From the NCBI GenBank assembly GCA_019614645.1, contig JABWDB010000021.1, forward strand, positions 4,635,501-4,699,500: a stretch of DNA of 64,000 nt, read 5' to 3'. The first letter of the stretch is position 1. The number at the start of each line of letters is the position of its first letter. The translations under genes and the position numbers were made by a program. Below are positions 26,300 through 38,874 of the stretch, piece by piece. The notes beneath the pieces were generated by a model. The model did no database searches, had not been told where the DNA came from, and was given only the letters and a program-made list of their open reading frames with translations. Source of the DNA: Stratiolaelaps scimitus (lineage: Eukaryota > Arthropoda > Arachnida > Mesostigmata > Laelapidae).

Positions 26300-28350
26300 G
26301 ACGGAGGCGCCTGCTGGTCCTACAAACACTACAAAATGTTTTCGGGCTGACTCTCAGCCAACATTTAACTACTAACTACTACTACTACTATACTCTACTG
26401 GTTGTCGAGGGCTGTCAGTTGCCTGTGGCGTTGTCCAACTGCTGCTGCGGCTGATGTGGTTGTTGTGCCGATGACGACTTATGCTGGTATAGTTTTTGGT
26501 TGACAGCCGACCGAGAAGGACCAACGGAAAAGGACCAGCCAGCCAACGACGACGACGACGACTCTTGTTATCGTCACTGCTCTTCTTCTTCTTCGCCCCC
26601 TTCTCAACAGCGTCTAGCTTCGTAATAGCGCTCTGCAGTGGAGTGTAGGGAGTCATTGAGTTGAAGCAGCAGCCTACGACGATTTCCCGACCCTGCTTCC
26701 CCCTGCCCGTTGCTAGGCGGAACACGCAAGAGCGTGCCATTTCGATACGGTATGCTAGCCACGGTAAGTGCGTTGGAGATCCACTGGTCATCAGTCCGTC
26801 ATCTGCTAGTTTTGGGTGAGATAGAGAGAGAGAGAGAGCGAGAGAGAGAGAGATAGTAGATAGATGGCTGTTTTACTTGTGACGTCGCTGTGAATCGTCT
26901 TCATATGTGACTCTGTATATGTCTGTGGGGCTGTGCAAGTGGTATTTGCGGGTGACGATGCCATGACACACCGTGACTGCGTCGATGGAATGACACGGCC
27001 AGGCCAGAGTTCCACCGAGGGTTAGGCAGGGAACCAGCCTGTCTGCCTGCGTGCCTGCATCTGTTTGGCCACCGTCGACGCCGCCACGAAAGACGAGTGC
27101 ATCTGACAGATACACGAAGGGATCGGAGCCGTCGGCGACGTTGGCGTATCGTCCATGCTGAAGTCAACCGCCACTGCACTGGTCTTGATCTGATCTCGTT
27201 GCTTGTCTTCTTCATTGGTGGGTTCGCTGGCTGGCTGGCAGGCAGGCTGGTTGCTTGGGTGTTGTATGTCCGTCCGTCCGTCCTCTCGTTGTTCGACTCT
27301 TGGGGCGGGTACAGTTCGTTACCCGTTCCGACGGGCGCGTTCATGTGTGCATGCGCTCCTGTACGCGCGGTGACTGGCCTGTTCGTTTGTTTCTTATGTA
27401 GATCAGGTATAGTACTAGGTATGTGTAACCATGTGTCTCCGAAGTATGCGCGTCATATGTTGGTGTGAGTCTTTTTGCCGGAGAGATGGGGACGATGCAG
27501 CCAGCGAACGCCTTTGGGGAGGCTCCTCAACACTGACGAAGGGCGGTGGCTGTAGCGGGGCCACTTGGGGGTGTGGGACGTTTGTGGGGTTGCGGTGGTT
27601 GGTAACCCGGCGCGGCATAGCTGCTGCCAAATGAACTCAGTCGGATAGCCGGGGAGCTAGCTAGCTAGATAGCGATCGGGGCCACGGGCAGGGGGCTAGA
27701 TTCAGGACGGCTCGGCGTAAAGGGCGCGGCGCCGGCAGGTCATTGCAGCCGGCGGTTCAAAGCGGACAGGCAATCAATTATGGATAGAGCAGCCGGAGGA
27801 TCTGCGGAGGGGGAAACGGGACATTCAGAAGGGGAGGCGGCAGGAGTCGGATCCAACGGATCCCGATTCAGGGACGCTTCAAGGTTTGGTCGACGTGAGA
27901 GCCTTGGAGCAGGACTGGCTCGGTTTGGGTCACTGTAGAAAACATGGAGGACAAATTCGCGGGAGATGGAGAGGGATGAAACTGGGGGGCAGTGACTCGA
28001 CGCGGGCCAAAGGTTACGGGGTGTCATGAGCGGTTAGGGGTATAGCAGAGATGAGATGAAGTCCCAGTAGGATGGACTGAAGTCGCACACGACGGCGACA
28101 CAGACGACGACTATGGCGGCAACCACTGCAATAAGGTTGGGCTCTAGAAGCGCCGAAACTGCTGATGCAGCGACCGCTGATGGCTCAGGCCAGAGACTCT
28201 GGCCACCACCTATCCGTCAGCGTACGATGGTATCAAGTGATCCCTGCCGAATGACTGGAAGGTCTACAAAAGGCATTGAATTGAGACGGCTCCAGTTGGC
28301 GATGAGATTTAAAGGTAAAATATTGCTCTTCGAAGCCTGTTGAGGCTGTC
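26300..28350. other. GC-rich block, unassigned
   Basis: Raised G+C with frames open on both strands, triplet runs (CTA near 26376, GAC near 26546) and a GA repeat at about 26820-26852. No frame shows a domain I recognise. It resembles the blocks at 4.2, 19 and 59-63 kb, which suggests a promoter or leader of an unidentified gene. No coding call is made. Confidence 0.35.
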
Positions 28351-31300
28351 GCAATGAAGAGAGAGGTATAGTGAAAAATATGCCTTTACACATAGTACCT
28401 TCGGAATATTCATTCGAAACTAATATCGTTTTCTCACCATTGTCCCTCCTAACGTTCATACCCTATCTGTTTCGAAAAAATGACTGAATCATATACATTG
28501 GGGTAAGTCTGCTTTAAGAAGCCGTCAATTACGAAAGGTATAAGCCCCAGGCATGGATAGTGTTCATTATTCACTTGTCGTAGATAGAGTGAGAGAAGAA
28601 TAGATAAACATAGAGGGATACACATTAAAATACAATTCTCAGTTCGTCGGACCACAGTGGAGATCGAGAAATACGAACGATAAGTCGATATGCGAGAACA
28701 TTAATGATCATTTGCCTCCTCCACTGCTGCTCTCGCTCTCTCTCTCGTTCTGAAATTAGTGGGCCTGTTATTTTTTCCTTAGTTTGATGCATTTTAGGAA
28801 CTTCTACTTTATTCTATAATCGAATAAAAACGCATAATACGTTGGCGTATAAAGCATTGCATATGATTGTATGCATAATTGCGTCAGCATTTGTAAACTG
28901 AATAAACGTACCAACAGTGTGGCATTTCCGAAGCAAAACCGCGAACGACCGACCCCGGTCGACATTACGCAATATCGACCCCCATTTACAGAATTCAATT
29001 CGCGGAAAACGGGGTTGCCTTCGTCGAGTTCCGCCGTTAATTCTCTTCCCCGCTATTCGGAACTTCGAATTAGTGCGTGTGCCAGAAACATGAGATAGCC
29101 GTCACGTGCTCAAGTGGAGATGAGCAGTTTAGTCAGCATCGTTCAGCCTCGAGCCAAAAGCAATTCCACGCGCCCTTCCCACAATTCACCCTAAATTCAT
29201 TAATTTCATGCGAGCAGGTTAATAAGTACCGGGTATAAGTCATCCGATATGGATCACTTCTTTCCCACATCTAATATAATTTCTTTCTTAATCTTTTAAT
29301 ATCTTTAGAGTTGACTCAATAGTGGCTACTGAGTTATATTTAAGATACCCTCAGCCACCCCCAAGCACCACATTACGTCATACCCCGTTGCGGTAGATTT
29401 GTGGTAGAACCGAATGCGATTTCACCAAACCTAGCGAACTATACGCCTGAGACGCGTGCGCCGTGATCAGCGATCACCACTGTGATTATACGATCGCGTT
29501 ACCGTCTCAAAGATTAGAACTTATGAAGACACGAAATAACATTATAGTAATGTTGTTGCATATTTCAAGATGGCAGGCCACGCGCGACATTTCTATCCAT
29601 TGCCAATGATGACGTATGGGATAAGGAGACGAATCGTGCGAGGCGCACAACCCTTCACTATTATGCATCATCCTGTGAGACAACATCGCTACACGAGAGC
29701 ATCCATACGCGTGTTTGCTTATTTGTTTTCGGGCCTCCGATGGCAGGGGTGCATACGATGAATACATCTGCTCAGATAAACTCGCGCGAAATGATGGGCG
29801 ACGTAGCATCAATTCGATGATATATTGTTAGTATTATTATTATTATTATTATGCACACCGACAAAGCATCGCTTACTTGTTTCGATGGATAATAGAAAAA
29901 AAAATCAAACCAATTGCTTAATGTAAACCAAAGCAAAATCTACCACTATAACAAATATGTAGTTATTTCGTTAGATTCGGAAATTTCGGTACACAGTATT
30001 TGTTAGGTCGTTCAGAGCTGTTTTGGACATCGAAAAACGTCGAGAATCTCTTAATAAAAAACAGGACTAAAACTATGGTTTTTAGTAGGTGTCAGAGATG
30101 CTCTCATTTATTATTCACGCAGCGGAGTATCGGCTTGCATTGACGTTGACAAACCCACGATTACAATTTCCACTGACACCCATTGTAAGTATAGTCATCT
30201 GTTTGGGGCCAGACCTATTCGGCACTGCCAATGAGGATAGCCTATCTTCCGTTCGAAGACATTTCGTTGTCTGCTCCTTCTCGGGGGGCGCGGAACAAAT
30301 GCACCCAATTCTTTGTTGCTTATGCTACTGTGGGTCACACTTAGAATATGCCACACGTGTTTCGACCTGCGCCGGAGTCAATTCGCCGAGGACCCATTTT
30401 GTATTCTTCCTGGTCAACGTTTTCGTTATGACCACGTAACATGTGGTGTATGGAATATCGGACAGGCTGAGAAAGAGATTATTACATCCGACCGCTAGTT
30501 GGCTCAAAAGTTCCAGTTACTGGTCACGAATCGTTCGTTCGTGAGATGTTCTGGCGCGAAGTCGCTTCCTCCACAGTTCGTAGCGGTCCAGCTACCCTTC
30601 CTGAATCGATCACACCAGTAGCAGTAAACGTTTTACTGAGTAAAGTACTCCCTGTCTAACATTTTCAATAATCGTCGATAAAATTCACTCGGGACTGTTC
30701 CTAGAGGCAACAAAACTTCGATCGGGGAACACTGATCTTCAGTACTAAACTGTGTCTCAGCTTGTAGATTCATGCATCTTCTAAGGCAATAAACTAGCGC
30801 TGACCTACATGTTGAGCAAAAGCCTCAAGTATAAAAGGGCCAAATCTCATCTGGCTCTGACGATCACTTCGAAGGTTATCAAAGCTATTTCGATGTACAC
30901 AATTCGGCGAACGATCCAGTAATCAAGTCAAGGCACAGTTTTTATTAACCCCTTTTCGCTGCAGAACAACCAGGTGCTCCTGATAGAAGTAGACTCCTGC
31001 ATTCGATAAGCCTTTGAACGACATTCGTGGGTTGAAACAAGTGGTGCAATTGAAGTTTGTCCCATTTATAATTTCCCACCACTCCCTCGACTCAGATCCG
31101 TCAACCAATAATAATAAAAGTGCTTCTATATAAGACATCAGTTGCGGGTGGCTGAAAGTTGCCAACTATCGATGCCTGTGTCGATTTTGCCATGCAAAAT
31201 TAGTCCACTAACTCCATGGGTGGCTGTGCGCGGGGCGGGGGTTCGTCTGCATGGCTTGGCATGGCTTGATTCGCCTGTGGAACAGAAAGAGCCTCCTTCG

Positions 31301-32500
31301 TGCACAGTCACTTCTGACTGCGAGCAAGAGGCCATTAAGCTGCGCCGGCGCTGATGCGTTACCAATTCGTCACAGGGAACGGACGGCCACGCCCGTGGTC
31401 TCTGCTTGCGCTGTTGCCACGGCCTCAAGAGCACTCAGTGGTCTTGCACTCTTGTTCGGCGGCCTCATTTCGTTTTGCGTCTGCAAAACTCTGCGGGCCG
31501 ACAAAACTGCGTCTGAAAACTCTGCGCCGCCTTCACGACCCCAGCTCTGCAGCTGGGGCAACCGAAGGCAAATGTGGAACGAGTTCGCTTGCCCACTGAG
31601 GCTGGGGGTGGCCGACGAAGCGACGGTGAAGTATAGCCACCAGTCAGAAAACTCAGTGCCTAGCCGGAAGAAACGATGTATATAACTTATCGAGTTGAAC
31701 TGATTATAGCGATTGACTTGGATGGCACTAGAAGACGACGAATGACGAGATTGTCTCGTGTGATGCAGGCTGAGCATAACCAATGAGAACAACGGAGAGA
31801 AAACGCCGATATGTTATCGACGGCACAATTGAACCAGTGCATTGAATATACAAATCTATACAGGTTTGAATCGGGTTAGACATAAGTTAACAATTAAATT
31901 GGGAATTAAACGATCACCTTAGGCATACGCTTTTCATAGCGGGAACAAACCTAGCCACAATGAATATAGTTATGCGATGCTAGATAACTGCCACTTTGTG
32001 CTGGAAGAAACTACAAACTTAAATAGAGATACATTGACACATGATCTTATCGAGTTACGCCTTCGCTAAAGCACGGGAAACTTCACGTAAAAATATATAT
32101 ATACCAATTGCTACCTATAAATAAATTTTCCGGGCTAACCCAGAGCCAGACATTTAACGCCCACGGTACTTGCTACCTAACGAAACCTTCTTGGCCCTGC
32201 TCGTCGTCGAAATTTAACGGCTAGGACAACTTTCAATTATATCTGCCGAAAGTATCTGCTGCCATAGACTTGCGTCAATATTCTGTTCGTTTATATCAGA
32301 ATATTGTTTACATTCAATGGCTTCCTCGATCTTTCACCAGTTGATTTCACAAAGACTTGAAGCAAGAAGCTGTAGAAGAAGCCTACTAATCAGACACGCG
32401 ATTGTTTCCTCCCTCTAATTAATAGTAGTAGTAACTAGTAACTAGTAATTATAACAAATATCTACCTGAGCAAGTACACATGAGTCATATCATCTCTTAA
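28350..32500. other. Intergenic sequence, no supported gene
   Basis: Mostly AT-rich. A TATA-like AGTATAAAAGGG sits near 30831 on the plus strand without a convincing gene downstream. A TTA repeat lies at about 29829-29852. A minus-strand frame from the ATG at about 31138 down to 30923 begins with a hydrophobic run (IEALLLLLV) and encodes about 71 residues with two cysteines. It could be a small secreted peptide, but nothing else supports it. Confidence 0.4.
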
Positions 32501-32507
32501 TAATTGC

Positions 32508-32513
32508 TTTATT
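32508..32513 (-). terminator. Polyadenylation signal AATAAA of the zinc-finger gene
   Basis: The hexamer lies on the minus strand about 130 bases past the zinc-finger stop codon, a normal 3' UTR distance. Confidence 0.55.
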
Positions 32514-32638
32514 GACACTTAGCCCCACACACAGATACCAAAAGACAAGCAAATGCCATCCACCACAAAGCAGTTCGGCTAACGAACTCATACGAATGCG
32601 CTATGCATTCGCCACGCATCAGCGTCTTGGAACAGCGT

Positions 32639-33625
32639 TCAGTCATCACTGCAACCCCTCTTCCAGTGCGAATTTAGCGAACTCTTCGACGTGTAGCGTT
32701 TGCGACAGAATTGACAAGAAAATGGCCGTTCGCCCGTATGCGTTCGTTGGTGATCATCCCTGTTGTACTTACTTGAAAAACGCCGCTTGCAGAAACCGCA
32801 TTCGAAGAGTGCTCGCTTCGCGGCATCGTGTAGACGCATGTGTGTTCGCAAATTGCTCGACGAACTGAACCGCACTGAGCACAGCCTACATTGATGGGGT
32901 CGTTTGCCGCTGTGGTGAAGCATATGACGGTCAACATGCTCCTTGCGTGTGAATGTCTTCGAGCACATCGTACAGCCATAGGGACGCTCGCCTGCGTGAA
33001 CTGTCCGTTGGTGGCGGGTCACGTGAACCGGATAGCGAAATTTTCTGCCGCAGTCGGGGCACTCAAGCCGTTTATTGGCGTCGTCGGAATCTTTGGCGCC
33101 GACACGATCGAACGATCTGGCGGTCGTGTCACGAACAGCCTTTGTGAGGTCAGCAGCTCTTCTACTCAATGATTGAGCATATGACGACACTCTGGGTTCG
33201 ATTGTCGCTCGGAACTGGCTTACTTCTGCTATTTGTTTAGGTCCGCTGCGCTTCGACCGACGACGGCTTCCACCGAAGGCGAGCGAGTCGGTAGACACTT
33301 CACTATCCGCCTCATCCTCCTGAGAAGAGACACAATATTCTGAACAACATTTATCGTCTTCGTTGCTGCCACCTTCGGTATCCTCGGTAACTTCCTCGCT
33401 AACGTGATCCACTGTCGATGATAACTTCGTACCGGAATCCGGCTGTGATGATGACGGAGAAATAACCGCTTGGCGTCGTTCCAAGCCCCGCCGAAAGTAT
33501 AACTGTGTCCTCTCCGTGAGAATTTGCCGTACTTGATTTACGTCAAGCGCGTGTACCGCAAAGTCTGTGGGTGTATACCGCACATCTAAGTTGTACAGAT
33601 TGTCCAATGAGCGTTGAATGAGCAT
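32639..33625 (-). CDS. C2H2 zinc-finger protein, five fingers, apparently single exon
   Basis: A 328-residue protein from the ATG at 33625, the first ATG in the frame, to TGA at 32639-32641. The N-terminal 185 residues are acidic and Ser-rich with a basic patch (RRRSKRSG) and carry no domain I recognise. The last 140 residues are five tandem fingers starting at about residue 189. Fingers 1-4 are canonical C2H2 (for example CPDCGRKF...H...H). Finger 5 ends HWKRGC, so it is C2HC. Linkers AGERPY, SGKRPH and TGERPF are TGEKP-like. The DAAKRALFE linker between fingers 3 and 4 is longer and atypical. The architecture indicates a nuclear sequence-specific DNA-binding protein, probably a transcription factor. 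Targets and orthology cannot be read from here. No intron is evident within the frame, but an upstream non-coding exon is possible. Confidence 0.9.
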   Translation of the reverse strand: MLIQRSLDNLYNLDVRYTPTDFAVHALDVNQVRQILTERTQLYFRRGLERRQAVISPSSSQPDSGTKLSSTVDHVSEEVTEDTEGGSNEDDKCCSEYCVSSQEDEADSEVSTDSLAFGGSRRRSKRSGPKQIAEVSQFRATIEPRVSSYAQSLSRRAADLTKAVRDTTARSFDRVGAKDSDDANKRLECPDCGRKFRYPVHVTRHQRTVHAGERPYGCTMCSKTFTRKEHVDRHMLHHSGKRPHQCRLCSVRFSSSSNLRTHMRLHDAAKRALFECGFCKRRFSSKYNRDDHQRTHTGERPFSCQFCRKRYTSKSSLNSHWKRGCSDD

Positions 33626-33737
33626 TATTGACAAAATTTAACGCTAATAAAACCGTTCAATAAAGTAGAAGACTTCTTCACATGCACACGGGACCAAGTC
33701 CGGGGTTCAATTTCGGCTTGGATAGCATGAAAGGCTG

Positions 33738-33764
33738 TCAATAATAATAATAATAATAATAATA
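33738..33764. repeat. (AAT)n microsatellite
   Basis: About eight to nine AAT units, read directly. Confidence 0.9.
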
Positions 33765-34777
33765 TTACCATGTAGGCTTGTAAACAATAACAAGGCTTGA
33801 ACAATGTGATCAGTGAACAGCCTGCAGCTCTACGCCTATCATTTGATGAAGGGTAATCGCGTCATTTGCAAATCTTTCATCTCTAGCTAGTAGCAGAGAG
33901 AGGCTACACTGCGAGCACGTGCACAACATGTGAAATGCCGCACGTCGGGCGAACATGATACCCTTTGATTAGTAACCAGTGATCCGCTATCTACCTTTTG
34001 TTGCTGTTAGCTATTGTCTGTATCTTCAGTTTTCGTTTTGGGTCAACTGGCGCAATTGAACACCAGGACGCCGCCTTGGAAGCTTGGGAGGATTTTGCCT
34101 CGGATTTCGTGTCGACAAGATACACTGCGGGTTATGAATTGAAGATGAATTAAACAGTCGATAAATGACGGAGCTTTGTTCGAATTTCATAATGAAATAT
34201 AATACATGATAGTCATGTACTTGGCGCTCGGTGAGGATGAAGTCAAATTGTCAATTGTGACGATGTTCGTTTACCTTTAAGAGTAATTAGCGATCAAAGA
34301 CTGTGGAGTGACGCCGAAATAGATTTATTGATCATTGGTAATCGCTTATGGGCGACGCCAGCTTATTCGGCTGCTATTTGAGTCTCCGAATACATCAGCA
34401 TTACGGAAAACAGAACAGAACCGATGTCGCAACAGCAGGGCACCCTTTGCAGCAGGCCGAGTACATGTCAGAAGTGGTACCAGCTGGTTCCACGGCAGAC
34501 ACCGAACTTCGAACAGGCCATCTGTGCTAGTGGCGAATGACTAATCGTTGACGGCTCCTCTAAGCAGCCTTTTATAGTGTTTGACGCTATAAAGACCGAT
34601 AGAGTTAGCTATTAGGAGGCCACCTGCCTGGCAGCTCCTTGAGCAGTAACGGTACGGTATCAAATTGACGACCTCAGCCGCCCCACTGCCCTGTACGCCC
34701 TGGGAACGCAATTATCTTCAATTCGGAATGGATGATGAGTGGTGCAAGGAACTAATCATATTCGTGGCCAAATTTCG

Positions 34778-34780
<3 letters not shown>

Positions 34781-34812
<32 letters not shown>
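34781..34812. repeat. (AT)n microsatellite
   Basis: About 16 AT units, read directly. Confidence 0.92.
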
Positions 34813-34814
<2 letters not shown>

Positions 34815-35657
34815 ACTATCGAGACTATCGGACAAAAGATCATATGCAGGCACCAAAACGAATCATTGCATTCGGAAAAATGCATTCGAGGTATACTGCA
34901 GCCGAAGAAAACTATATGAGCACAAAAATATCGGCCATTGATGCAGACGATGTCATTATCACCATCGACAACTGAGTTCCTCGATTGATACTATCTGAAC
35001 ACTCGGAACTATCACACACACACATATGTACACGAACGCCAAACAGACTTTGGTTTCTGTGTGTCCTTAGACTGTTCACGCACGAAACCCCGTTAGTGGT
35101 TTGCCCGGGCTTTAATGGGCCTTGGTATACAACCCTTCTCTAATACCTACACGTCGTTTACTAAGTACATGAGCGTATTACACCCGTAATATAGTCGGAG
35201 ATGTTTCGCCGCCGTTGTCGTGCCGAGACACGTTAGTGGGCCAGATATCAGCAGCCGGCCGCCGACTCGCTAATCTCGAGAGCTTCCAGGTAATATTAAC
35301 ACGAGCACTTGTGCTAGCAGCTACCACTGCCTGCGAGAACGATGCCAGCAGGGGATCACCCACCACCACATAAAGAGCTTCGGGCATTCGACTCGATCCG
35401 GGCTGATTTCCGGACCGAGCAGGGTGGCACTGGCGAGTAGGGGGAACGTCTCCGGATACAAAAAGTGCTTGCAATCAACCTTATCTACTATTTGGACAAA
35501 GGAAGATGATCGACCCACGTTCGAATGAGCCGACGGAACAGGGGATTCCTTCGTCGTAATATCAGCCACCAATATTAGCCGGCAGCTCATACACAACGTA
35601 CTTACTGGGTGGGTGTGTTGTATTACAGACGCAGTTATTGCCGTTGGATAGGGCACG

Positions 35658-35665
<8 letters not shown>

Positions 35666-35699
<34 letters not shown>
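35666..35699. repeat. (TA)n microsatellite
   Basis: About 17 TA units, read directly. Confidence 0.92.
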
Positions 35700-35701
<2 letters not shown>

Positions 35702-35718
35702 CTGGAGAACACGATTTT

Positions 35719-35797
35719 ATTTCATCACCGTTACGTTCCGACTCACCGCAAACATATTTTCAAATTCATATATATATCTATGTAACGGTGGTGAAAT
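35719..35797. repeat. 16-bp inverted repeat next to TA repeat, possible MITE
   Basis: Arms 35719-35734 and 35782-35797 are complementary with one mismatch. A short TA run sits inside, and the longer TA tract at 35666 is directly upstream. The arrangement resembles the element at 6435-6538, but the arm sequence differs. Confidence 0.5.
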
Positions 35798-35882
35798 CAT
35801 ATCGGGTTGTCCAGCGATTCAACTCTAACTCTGTACAAATACACGATGAATGAGACAATGAGCTTATTAGAAAACGATCACT

Positions 35883-35888
35883 TTTATT
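35883..35888 (-). terminator. Polyadenylation signal AATAAA of the downstream glycine-rich gene
   Basis: Minus-strand AATAAA about 380 bases past the stop codon at 36266-36268. It is the nearest hexamer I saw downstream. Confidence 0.45.
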
Positions 35889-36265
35889 TGTACGCGCCGC
35901 TGACAGAGCAGGTAATCTTGATTCATTTGCTTTCGTATGATTAATGAGTACCACTGTATCTGCAAATATGGTGAATACGGTAGCGGTGTATAGCATGGCT
36001 AATCCTGATCGTATATCAAAAAACGTACGCGGTGCGGCTCTGGAAGACTGCACACCGTTCTACCGTACGATAACGAATTATTGCCAAACAGAAATCTAAC
36101 TTGGAGAATATCGTCTGTTTATATCCGAGATTGCGTTTGCCGATTTCAATTGTTGTACAGTTCAAGCGTCACCTGAAGACAACAGATCCTACAGAATGGT
36201 ACACACACTAAGAAGAGTTTTCTTCAGCAAACGCTTGTCATTATCATCATATCACGGCGTTCTCC

Positions 36266-38050
36266 TTAGCCAGCAAAACCTAACCCTCCACCCTGGCCAT
36301 ATTGGTTGCCACCCTGTGCGTACTGTCCCTTAGAGAACTGATTGCCGTAGGCGTTTTGTCCAGCAGCCGAAGCCTGGCCGGAACTCTGCGAGAGGCCGAA
36401 GTTCTCGGAGTGACCATACTTCTCCCGGTTGCCATAAACATTGCTTGACGACGAACCACGATTGTAACCGAATGCGCCTTGGTTATTAAAGGCACCTGAA
36501 GAAGTCAAACGCAAATGGTGATTAATTAATAGTATAATGATACTATAATCTCCATGGTACATGAATTCTGTGTATAGTCCTTTTGCGTACTCCCCCATAT
36601 GCGAGATATATTACAGCGAGACATAAGCGCTAATTATTTTATGGTTTTCTTGAATTTGCAATTGTTTCCTACGGGCCCCTCCCCATTTCACGGGCTGAAA
36701 TTAATTTGTATTCAAATGGGGACTCCTCGTTTACCAAAATATAATACTATCAAATATATATATATTTATTCAAAATATAATTATTGCCGAAATGCTTGCT
36801 TTAACCAATTGGTATAAAAATATACCGAGCCAGTCTACTGCAAAGTTGAGTGGCGTTTGTGAGTCGTCAAGTCGGCTCCTGCTTAAAACACCTCATCTTA
36901 TTTTAAATGATTCAACTGATCACGTTGGAACAACAGTGGTCGAGAAACGATTAGTGGTTATCTGCATATATAGTTATGAGTTGGCGTTCATTGACACCAG
37001 CAGCAGCAGCACATGGGGAACGATTCTTTTAGGGGAGAACAGAGACTCGCTTTTTGAAGTCTATGACCATAGACACGCGTATATCGTGGTACAGAGTTGA
37101 CAACTCGGCTTTTAGACATTTATTATTTGTCGGTTCTGTAGGCTTTGATATGCCTGTACATCAGAAGAAGTAGCACTTTAAAAAAGGGTCACCCATTTAT
37201 GTACATTGATAACGTGTCAGTACTAAATCTATTTACTTATACATCTCTTCACTCATGTTGACCAACCTTCGCACGAGTCAACATCATATTTATTTATGGT
37301 CAACGAGATGATTGGTGGTACTGTTGGATCACAACGAATTTAAACAGGAGAAATCAGCTGAAGTAACACGGAAGTACTTCGGAACAATGGTCCAGGTAAA
37401 AACAGCTCCAGATCAAAAACAAACCTGACAAGAAACAGGCCGACAAGTAGGGTTGAACAATATGATCTTACCCGAAGCTCCAGATCCCTGCTTGTAGCCC
37501 TGGTTGAAATGGCCACCAGCTTGGCCACCTCCATAGCCACCTCCATAACCACCACCATAGCCGCCACCACCATAGCCGCCACCTCCGTAACCTCGACCAA
37601 AGCCAAGTCCGCGCTCTTCAACGGCCTCTTTTGTGTCTTCCGCAGGCGCCGCTGCTGTCTCAGTCGTCTTTTCCTCAGAGGCCGGAGCAGCAGACACGGC
37701 TACAAGGCACATGCCTACGACAGAAATCTAAGCCACCATGTAGACGAAATGCAGAAAGGGAGAGAGAGCTTTAGCCTATTCCCCATAATTGCTGCCAAAC
37801 AGTGGGGATAGATTATACTAACAAAGGCAAACGTTTGCGACAATTGCAAATATTCCTTTGACTACGATAGTTCCCTTAGAGCTAGAGGACATTAGACGAA
37901 ACAGGAAATTAAATATCCTCAAGTTTCACACCTCACAGTATCACCTACCAATAAAATTCATAATAACCGCTATAGGCAAAGCATATCGAATAACATTCGA
38001 TCAATGTAGTATAGTTTCATTTAATTACGAGTACTTACAAAGAGCTTCAT
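36266..38050 (-). CDS. Secreted glycine-rich protein (cuticle- or defence-type), tandem copy 1
   Basis: Three coding exons, 38039-38050, 37472-37727 and 36266-36495 (12, 256 and 230 bp), with introns in phases 0 and 1 and GTAAGT/GTAAGA donors. The sum closes to 165 residues. Exon 1 encodes only MKLF and the rest of the signal peptide (ISVVGMCLVAVSA) is in exon 2. The order is signal peptide, Ala/Glu/Thr-rich acidic segment ending EAVEERG, a run of GGGY repeats, then a Gln/Asn/Gly/Tyr-rich tail with QNAYGNQFSKGQYAQGG. It is extracellular by signal peptide. Whether it is a cuticle or structural protein or a glycine-rich antimicrobial-type peptide cannot be decided. A TATA box lies 71-80 bases upstream of the ATG. 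The paralogue next upstream (38875-40614) has the same exon phases. Confidence 0.88.
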
Positions 38051-38120
38051 TTCTTTAGAGTGCGCGAAGCAGGTTGAACGATTACACAAGATCCAGACGC
38101 TCGGAGAGTCTCGGTTCTTA

Positions 38121-38130
38121 CTTTTATATT
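38121..38130 (-). promoter_or_regulatory. TATA box of glycine-rich gene copy 1
   Basis: AATATAAAAG on the minus strand, 71-80 bases before the ATG at 38050. This puts transcription start near 38098 and leaves a leader of about 50 bases. The position and the match to TATAAAAG fit a core promoter. Confidence 0.7.
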
Positions 38131-38817
38131 CCAGCTCACCCTCTTGATCCCAGCTCTCATCGGCTATGATTCGACTCGCTCTTGCTGTTAAGTGCTCTCA
38201 CTCCTGTCTCTCGCATCCTGTTGTAGCTAGTCAACGCTATTTTGACCGCTGGTCGTTGATTCCCGCCACCGCCGCCGCTGCTGGCTTCCTGTTCGCAATG
38301 TGAACAGACCCTGTAAGTCGTTGCCCCTTGTGGCGTTTTTTTTTTTTCGACATCATCTCTACACACTATTTGTGGACGCTTTCTTTGTTTGGGCCAGGTC
38401 GAGGTGGGACTTTTCAAGTGAGCCCACGTCATGACGATTTTCCGCTGACTGATGTACAAACCTCTGTGGAAACACTCTGCCGTGTTAACGGGTGGCCGTA
38501 ATTTGTACCGTCGCAGCATTCTCACGCGTCCTGTCCATACGTATCCGATTGGCCTTTTGAGATCGTCTATCTACCTGCTGAGCTGTCAGTTTGTGACGAA
38601 CCCTCTCTTAATATTTGGCTAGCGAATGCTAGCTACAGTGCGCTGATCGTAATGATGCTACTTGGGGTATTATTCTGTGCTGAAATTGTTGGTTTTGGTT
38701 GAATCTTCTTTTCCATACTGCATGATATACTTCTAGTAATTGTTATGATATGCGTTTATTTCGACTTAGTGATATAAGTGAAGAGTCTACGTTTACAAAG
38801 AAATATACACAAAGGAA

Positions 38818-38823
38818 TTTATT
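38818..38823 (-). terminator. Polyadenylation signal AATAAA of glycine-rich gene copy 2
   Basis: Minus-strand AATAAA about 52 bases past the stop codon at 38875-38877, implying a short 3' UTR. Confidence 0.6.
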
Positions 38824-38874
38824 TATTATACATTTAATATTATCACATATATATATATATCACAGATTTACAAT

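Larger units (their letters stand above)
21550..26300. other. AT-rich intergenic sequence
   Basis: No gene is supported. It contains TA tracts at 23056 and 26047, a TTTA tetranucleotide repeat at about 24551-24576 and a perfect hairpin at 24589-24627. Open frames are short and carry no recognised domain. Confidence 0.5.
33650..35880. other. Intergenic sequence with microsatellites
   Basis: An AAT repeat lies at 33738-33764 and TA tracts at 34781 and 35666, with an inverted repeat at 35719-35797. No coding exon was recognised. Confidence 0.5.

Noticed and set aside
33680..33722. tRNA-like GGTTCAATTTC (B-box-like) sequence
   Set aside because: There is no A box at the right distance and no acceptor stem or cloverleaf can be folded around it.
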